A stretch of DNA of 64,000 nt, from contig JADJSA010000003.1 in the NCBI GenBank assembly GCA_016711925.1, forward strand, positions 48,792 to 112,791, written 5' to 3'. Positions within the stretch are counted from its first letter, which is position 1. Each line of letters begins with the position of its first letter. The translations under genes and the position numbers were made by a program. Shown here piece after piece: positions 59,450-64,000 of this stretch. The DNA comes from Candidatus Methylophosphatis haderslevensis (GTDB lineage: Bacteria; Pseudomonadota; Gammaproteobacteria; Burkholderiales; Rhodocyclaceae). Below the pieces are notes generated by a model. The model searched no databases. It worked only from the letters and a program-made list of their open reading frames with translations, and had not been told where the DNA came from.

Positions 59450-62221
59450 CTACTTTCGCAACAAGTCCTTCACTACCTCTTTGGCATTGTCGAGTGTCGC
59501 TGCGGCGTCCTTGCCGACCTGCTTGCCTGACTGCACCAGGAGTGATTTCTTCGATGCAAGCGTTCCGTCATCGGTCTTGATGATCTCCGCCTTGGCGTCG
59601 AAGTCTGCACGGCTCGATTCTGCACCGGTGCGGATTTGATCCCCGTGGGTACGAATTTCGTCTCGAATGGGCGAAACCGTGGGAGCGGTTCCCTGCGACG
59701 GCTTGACGTTCCCAAACCGTGAGGTCTGTTGTCGGTTGGATTGGTGCAGGCCGGCGATGTCGGGCATCAGCGCGGCATCACCCTGTTGATGCACATGTTG
59801 CTCCCGGATGTCTCCAAAGGAGGCTGGCAGTGCGGTACCGTCGGAGAACACCCGATTCGGGCGAAGAGACTGTCGCGCCAATTCCGACTCCATCAAGGTA
59901 TGTGCCGCGGCGCTGCTGCCGCCGTATTGCTCCGCGTAGCGCATAAACATCTCCAGGTTGTGAGGGTCCTGAGCGATGTCGATGGAGATGGCTTCCCCTT
60001 TCTCGTGGGCCGCCGACACGCGTTCAGCGAAGGCCGTACGATCAGCGAGGCTCGCCTCGGCGCGCTCCGATCGTGCATGCGTAGAGGCAAGCCGGGCAGT
60101 CATGTCGTGTGCTTCGCGGGAATCGTTGGCGATCATGCTCATGAAGCTGGCATCGCGCGACACCCTGTCGCCGAACTGTTTGAACTCCGCCAACTGTTCG
60201 CTGCTCATGCTGCCCAAGACCTTTTGTTCCTGGGCCGATAAGCCAGACAGGTAACTCTTGTCTGCGCTGGCGTTCAGGCGGCCTCCAACTGCGCCAGCGT
60301 TTAATCCCAGGTGGCCAGCGGCTCCGAACGCGATACTGGCAACTTGAGATTGTGATAGTCCGGTGCTATCGGCCACACTCTTTGATATCTGATCCAGCCT
60401 GTTCAGTGTTTCGCCCATCTGCTCGAAGCTGCTGGACGTAGAGCCACTGCTGCTGCGCGATGAACGAACTTTGGTTAGGCCACGAGTGAATGCGTCCGAC
60501 AAGATGGCCGAGCGCTCAGTGCTGGCCGCGACAGCCTCGTTGCGCGCGGCGTCAGCCTGCCGGCTCGCCTGCACCACGTCCTGCTCGGACACGCGCATCG
60601 AGACCATTCGGGATGCAAATCCCTGGTTGCGCAGCAGGCTGACGGCGGTTCGCCCAGTCAGCGCATTCGACGAGAAGGTGTTCCCGCTTAGATCGTTCTG
60701 CCAGTTGCCCATGAAGGCGGAGGTGCGGTTGGGCGCCAGTTGCATCTGGTCCATCCCCACGTTCCCCATGGAAACGTTGCCGACGGTAGAAGCGGAGGTG
60801 CCGCCCGAGATCATCGCCTGCAGGCCCGACAGGCCGCCCACCAGCGCCGTCCCGAAATTCTCCATGCGCTTCAAGGCCGCCCAGGCGATGAAGGGGATGC
60901 TGATCGCAAGGTAGCCGACAACGGCCTCGCCCGAGATCGCCCGCGAGTAGATCGTCGAGGCGGTCTGCAGGGCCAGCGCCTTGGTGCCGGTGCCCAGGTC
61001 CGCCGCAGCCGCCAGGTCGTAGGCCGCGTAGATCGAGGCCATGTAGTTAAGGATCGCGTAGAGCGGGGGCCACAGCTGGATCCAGATGAGCACCGCCGCG
61101 TAGCCCTTGAAGGCGATCATGGTCTCGCGGCCGCTGGTGAGCAGGAGGAGCAGGACGAAGAGCGGGAACATCGCGTAGGTGACCGCCTCGACCACGTTGC
61201 GGAACACCGGCAGGGCCTGCTCGGCCACCTTGCCGTAGTTGAGCCAGGTCGCGTTCTGCTGGGCCACTGCCTGAGCCCGGCCCACCGCCAGCACCATGGC
61301 CGCCGGATCATTGACCTTCTGACCGACGATCTTGCTGGTGTCCTCGATCGCGTTGAGCACCGCGTTCTGCCGGATGAGGTCGGCAGCCGTGGATGCGGCG
61401 GTGGCGATGCTGTTCTTGAGATAGGCCTGCTGAATCTGCCCAGCGATGGCCGCCGCCGCCGCGGCTCCCGGCAAGGTCGGGTTGAGCTGGAAGGCGAGCC
61501 GCCCCTGGATGCGAGTGATCTGCGCCGGCAGTCGCCCGTTGAGGCTCTGGTACACGTTGGGGCAGGTGTCGACACCGACGCTGCCACCCGCGGCGGTCAG
61601 CGTGGAAAAGCGCGCCGGATTGGGCGAGGCCATCAACGGCCAGACATCATCGGAGGCCGAGAAGGTGGCCGGGTCAAGGGTGCCGTCGATGAGGTCGTAG
61701 GTGGTGCAGTTATGGATGAAGTTGATGAGATCGGTGCGAAAGGCCGGATCCTGGAACACCACGTTGCCGGTCTCGCGGATCAGGCGATTGCCGAACATCA
61801 AGCCGTTCTGTTGGTAACTCAGCTCGGCTGGGAGCGCCCCCACGCCCGGGATGACCTGGAAGGCCGTCTCGAAAAGCCCCGTCAGCGTGTGGCCGATGGT
61901 GCTCGTGAGGCTGCCCAGCACGGCCACGCCGAAGGGCACGTTGTCGACCACCTTGACCGCGGAGCCGCCGGTCTTGTCCACGATCCCGATGGTGACCTTC
62001 GGTACGATCAGCACCGAGAACACCAGCACCACCGTGCCCAGCCACTTCCAGCCCTGCAGCTTCTCCGGGGCGAATGCGTAGGCGATGAGCGCAGCAACGA
62101 AGCCGCAGAAGGCCACGGCGGCGACCGCCGCCGCATAGTCGCCCGATGCATGAATCGCGGCGGCGGCATTGAAGACGCCGAACAGGCTGTCGGCATTCTG
62201 GTAGGCGTAGATTTCCCACAT
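59450..62221 (-). CDS. traG: Conjugal transfer protein TraG (N-terminal domain family)
   Basis: 923 residues. The N-terminal half is polytopic (helices around 31-55, 60-80, 94-115, then MFPLFVLLLLLTSGRETMIA and IWIQLWPPLYAILNYMASIY), as in TraG_N proteins of F-type secretion systems. The C-terminal half is soluble, Ser/Ala/Gln-rich and helical (SRQADAARNEAVAASTERSA, FEQMGETLNRLDQISKSVAD). TraG acts in pilus assembly and mating-pair stabilisation. It lies 33 bases downstream of traH on the minus strand. Confidence 0.92.
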   Translation of the reverse strand: MWEIYAYQNADSLFGVFNAAAAIHASGDYAAAVAAVAFCGFVAALIAYAFAPEKLQGWKWLGTVVLVFSVLIVPKVTIGIVDKTGGSAVKVVDNVPFGVAVLGSLTSTIGHTLTGLFETAFQVIPGVGALPAELSYQQNGLMFGNRLIRETGNVVFQDPAFRTDLINFIHNCTTYDLIDGTLDPATFSASDDVWPLMASPNPARFSTLTAAGGSVGVDTCPNVYQSLNGRLPAQITRIQGRLAFQLNPTLPGAAAAAAIAGQIQQAYLKNSIATAASTAADLIRQNAVLNAIEDTSKIVGQKVNDPAAMVLAVGRAQAVAQQNATWLNYGKVAEQALPVFRNVVEAVTYAMFPLFVLLLLLTSGRETMIAFKGYAAVLIWIQLWPPLYAILNYMASIYAAYDLAAAADLGTGTKALALQTASTIYSRAISGEAVVGYLAISIPFIAWAALKRMENFGTALVGGLSGLQAMISGGTSASTVGNVSMGNVGMDQMQLAPNRTSAFMGNWQNDLSGNTFSSNALTGRTAVSLLRNQGFASRMVSMRVSEQDVVQASRQADAARNEAVAASTERSAILSDAFTRGLTKVRSSRSSSGSTSSSFEQMGETLNRLDQISKSVADSTGLSQSQVASIAFGAAGHLGLNAGAVGGRLNASADKSYLSGLSAQEQKVLGSMSSEQLAEFKQFGDRVSRDASFMSMIANDSREAHDMTARLASTHARSERAEASLADRTAFAERVSAAHEKGEAISIDIAQDPHNLEMFMRYAEQYGGSSAAAHTLMESELARQSLRPNRVFSDGTALPASFGDIREQHVHQQGDAALMPDIAGLHQSNRQQTSRFGNVKPSQGTAPTVSPIRDEIRTHGDQIRTGAESSRADFDAKAEIIKTDDGTLASKKSLLVQSGKQVGKDAAATLDNAKEVVKDLLRK

Positions 62222-62254
62222 GGCGCTCCGTCTCCTCGCGCGATTCCGTCTGCG

Positions 62255-63703
62255 CTACTGCGCCAGATAGGCGGCCTGCTGGCCGAGCATGTCCATCACG
62301 TGCTGCGGCATGCTGGAGCGCAGTTGGCGCTCGAGTTGTTCCAGGTGGCTAGCCACCGCCCGGAAGGAACCCACCTTCTGGTAGAGCAGGTTCTTCTCCT
62401 GCGACAATTGCATGAGCATGGCCTGCGCGCGCTGGCGGATCTGGTTGGCTTGGTCACGTTGGGTCTGCTGCAGCGTGTAGTTCTTGTCCAGGGCGGCCAT
62501 CCCAAGACGTAGGTTGCGTTCGAGGAAGACGTAGGCGTAGTCGGCGGCGATGACGTCGCGGTACTGGGCGATCAGGCTGTCGGCGAGGCCTGACCCTGGG
62601 ATGCTGGTGCCGATCGACAGCATCTTGTAGACCGGTTCGGTGGTCTGATTCACGAAGCCGACCTCGGTCGAATTGTTGGGGATGGCGGTGCGCGTCGTGA
62701 TCTTCTCGGCGATGGAGCGCATCATGGCCTCGACCTTGGCCGTGAAGGGGGTGTGGGTGTACCCGGTGTTCAGCGTGACGACGTCGCAGTTGGTGTAGTC
62801 GTTGCATTTGAGCACGTGCTGGATGACATCCGTGCCGCTCGCCGCACTCTGGCCGTACAGCAACTGGCTGATCGACGTGAGGGTGGGCGCGATCGGCTCG
62901 GGGTCGCGCGCCGATTCCTCCGGGTAGTAGATGATGGTGCCGACCAGGCTCATGATCAGCTCGCGCTCCTGATCGTCGAGGTAGGAACCCGTGTACTGCA
63001 GTGCCTTCCAGGTCAGGTTGCCGACGAAGGGGGCCTTGTTCTTCACATTCGGATCGCTGGAGGAACGTGCTGATGCCAGGATGCTGGGCCGGTCGGAGCC
63101 ACAACGCCGGCGCGCCGCATCCCGGTCGCTCTCCAGACCCATCTCGACGGCGAGGTCGGCGCAGGTTTCCTGCGAGCTGTAGCCGACGGATTCGGCGGCC
63201 GTGCTGACGATGGCTTTGGCGGTCTCGCACGAGTTGATGCGGGCATTGTTGATCCAGGTCTCCAGCCCCTTGGCCCACTTGGTCAGCCCGCCCAACAGCG
63301 GCGAGACCGCTTCGAGCGCCAACTGGAAAGCGATACCGGGTAGGGCGGCCGTGATGTTCTTTAGCATGTTCTTGAACTCGGTCGCCGAAATGTGGCTGAA
63401 GCTGCCGCCGAAGACGTCGATGCCACCGCAGCCGGCCTTGGCGCTGGGGAACTGGATGGCCGCGAGCTGATAGACCTTGTTGGGCGAGCGCATCATCAGG
63501 TTGCCGCCGGTGTAGGTATTGAAGGTCTGGCCGCGGAAGGCACCAGGGGCCGTGTAGTTGCCGATGGCGCCCAGGTTGTTGAACATGTCATTCACCTCCG
63601 TGTTCAGGTCGCCGGCGCGCAGCGGCAGCGGCGAGATCACCAGCAGCAACGCCAGCAGCGCGGCGGAGGGTCGCCGCAACGGGGGACGGTCGGGGTGGTT
63701 CAT
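62255..63703 (-). CDS. traH: Conjugative pilus assembly protein TraH
   Basis: 482 residues. It has a signal peptide (ALLALLLVISPLPLRA) and then the TraH hallmark region DLNTEVNDMFNNLGAIGNYT, KAGCGGIDVFGGSFSHIS, IAFQLALEAVSPLLGG and a cysteine-containing INSCETAKAIVS, with a C-terminal coiled coil (QTQRDQANQIRQRAQAMLMQ). It works at the outer membrane side in F-type pilus assembly. It overlaps the stop of the upstream traF-like gene. Confidence 0.92.
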   Translation of the reverse strand: MNHPDRPPLRRPSAALLALLLVISPLPLRAGDLNTEVNDMFNNLGAIGNYTAPGAFRGQTFNTYTGGNLMMRSPNKVYQLAAIQFPSAKAGCGGIDVFGGSFSHISATEFKNMLKNITAALPGIAFQLALEAVSPLLGGLTKWAKGLETWINNARINSCETAKAIVSTAAESVGYSSQETCADLAVEMGLESDRDAARRRCGSDRPSILASARSSSDPNVKNKAPFVGNLTWKALQYTGSYLDDQERELIMSLVGTIIYYPEESARDPEPIAPTLTSISQLLYGQSAASGTDVIQHVLKCNDYTNCDVVTLNTGYTHTPFTAKVEAMMRSIAEKITTRTAIPNNSTEVGFVNQTTEPVYKMLSIGTSIPGSGLADSLIAQYRDVIAADYAYVFLERNLRLGMAALDKNYTLQQTQRDQANQIRQRAQAMLMQLSQEKNLLYQKVGSFRAVASHLEQLERQLRSSMPQHVMDMLGQQAAYLAQ

Positions 63704-64000
63704 GGGGCCTCCTGCGGCAGGGCAAGACGTTGTGTCGTTCCGGGCAGCATCGCTTCGGCCTGCGGGCCAGAGACGACGGCGATGCGTTCCAGCAACTGGG
63801 ATTCGGAGAGCACGCCGAAGCCGATGGGCGTGATCTTTCCGGTGAAGGGCTGCGCCAGGAAGACGGCGGGCACCTGCGTGACCTTGAGGGTGGTGGCAAT
63901 GCCGTTGTCCAGGCGCGATGGGAAACCCGGCATCGGGCCGCCATCCACGCTGATGGCCACCACCTGGATGCCATGGCGCGCCTGGAAGGCCGCCGGGGTC
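63700..64000 (-). CDS. traF: Conjugal transfer protein TraF (thioredoxin-like), N-terminus outside window
   Basis: C-terminal 99 residues of a thioredoxin-fold periplasmic protein: GIQVVAISVDGGPMPGFPSR, VTQVPAVFLAQPFTGKITPI (with the cis-proline of the fold) and GVLSESQLLERIAVVSGPQA. The frame is open to the window edge (TPAAFQARHGIQ), so the start lies beyond 64000. TraF, TraH and TraG in this order are the mating-pair block of F-type systems. Confidence 0.85.
   Translation of the reverse strand, partial: TPAAFQARHGIQVVAISVDGGPMPGFPSRLDNGIATTLKVTQVPAVFLAQPFTGKITPIGFGVLSESQLLERIAVVSGPQAEAMLPGTTQRLALPQEAP

Larger units (their letters stand above)
54712..64000. mobile_element. Left part of an integrative conjugative element in guaA
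   Basis: Integrase directly behind guaA, attachment-like repeats, a toxin-antitoxin/abortive-infection module and F-type conjugation genes form one block that differs from the core-metabolism genes to the left. The right end is outside the window, so size and cargo are unknown. Confidence 0.8.

Overview
The window is a high-GC, gene-dense stretch of a betaproteobacterial chromosome. The evidence is the rpsF-priB-rpsR-rplI order, the smpB/ratA/ratB/guaB/guaA neighbourhood, the DUF4124 protein and general protein similarity. Rhodocyclales or a related autotrophy-capable lineage is my inference. The left part is core chromosome and the right end enters an integrative conjugative element (ICE).

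1-3.8 kb: end of purA, a tRNA-Leu(CAG), then rnr and rlmB. 4.06-13.3 kb (minus): an inorganic-carbon (DAB-type) locus made of one large DabA and four NuoL/NuoM-like proton-channel subunits. 13.7-16.8 kb: ribosomal operon (rplI carries a frameshift) and dnaB. 16.9-26.4 kb (minus): a ten-gene operon for 4-amino-4-deoxy-L-arabinose modification of lipid A, with arnA split into two genes and a single SMR-type flippase gene, followed by a peroxiredoxin and a PIN-PhoH ATPase. 26.7-34.2 kb: alaA-like aminotransferase, GNAT, hom, an 816-residue TPR protein, thrC and a methyltransferase, nearly all overlapping.

34.2-40 kb: two small unknown genes bracketed by copies of a palindromic repeat family, a 45-residue membrane protein, nadC, a membrane-anchored glutamate-synthase-like protein and a WYL regulator. 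40.0-44.9 kb: two direct IS3-family copies enclosing an ISL3 transposase and a probably truncated unknown gene. 45-53 kb: fadD, a 29-residue membrane protein, a histone-deacetylase-like hydrolase, NfeD, slipin, smpB, ratA, ratB, a DUF4124 protein and guaB.

53.1-64 kb: guaA (two single-base frameshifts) and, directly behind its 3' end, a tyrosine integrase, an AbiE toxin-antitoxin pair (toxin frameshifted in a G tract), an AbiJ-like protein, a small membrane protein and the traG-traH-traF block of an F-type type IV secretion system. This looks like the left end of an ICE integrated in guaA with a small defence module next to the integrase.

rplI, guaA (twice), abiEii and one IS3 orfA all carry one-base indels. 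This is typical of an imperfectly polished assembly, so the gene breaks should be checked before biological conclusions are drawn. No CRISPR array, rRNA or riboswitch was recognised.
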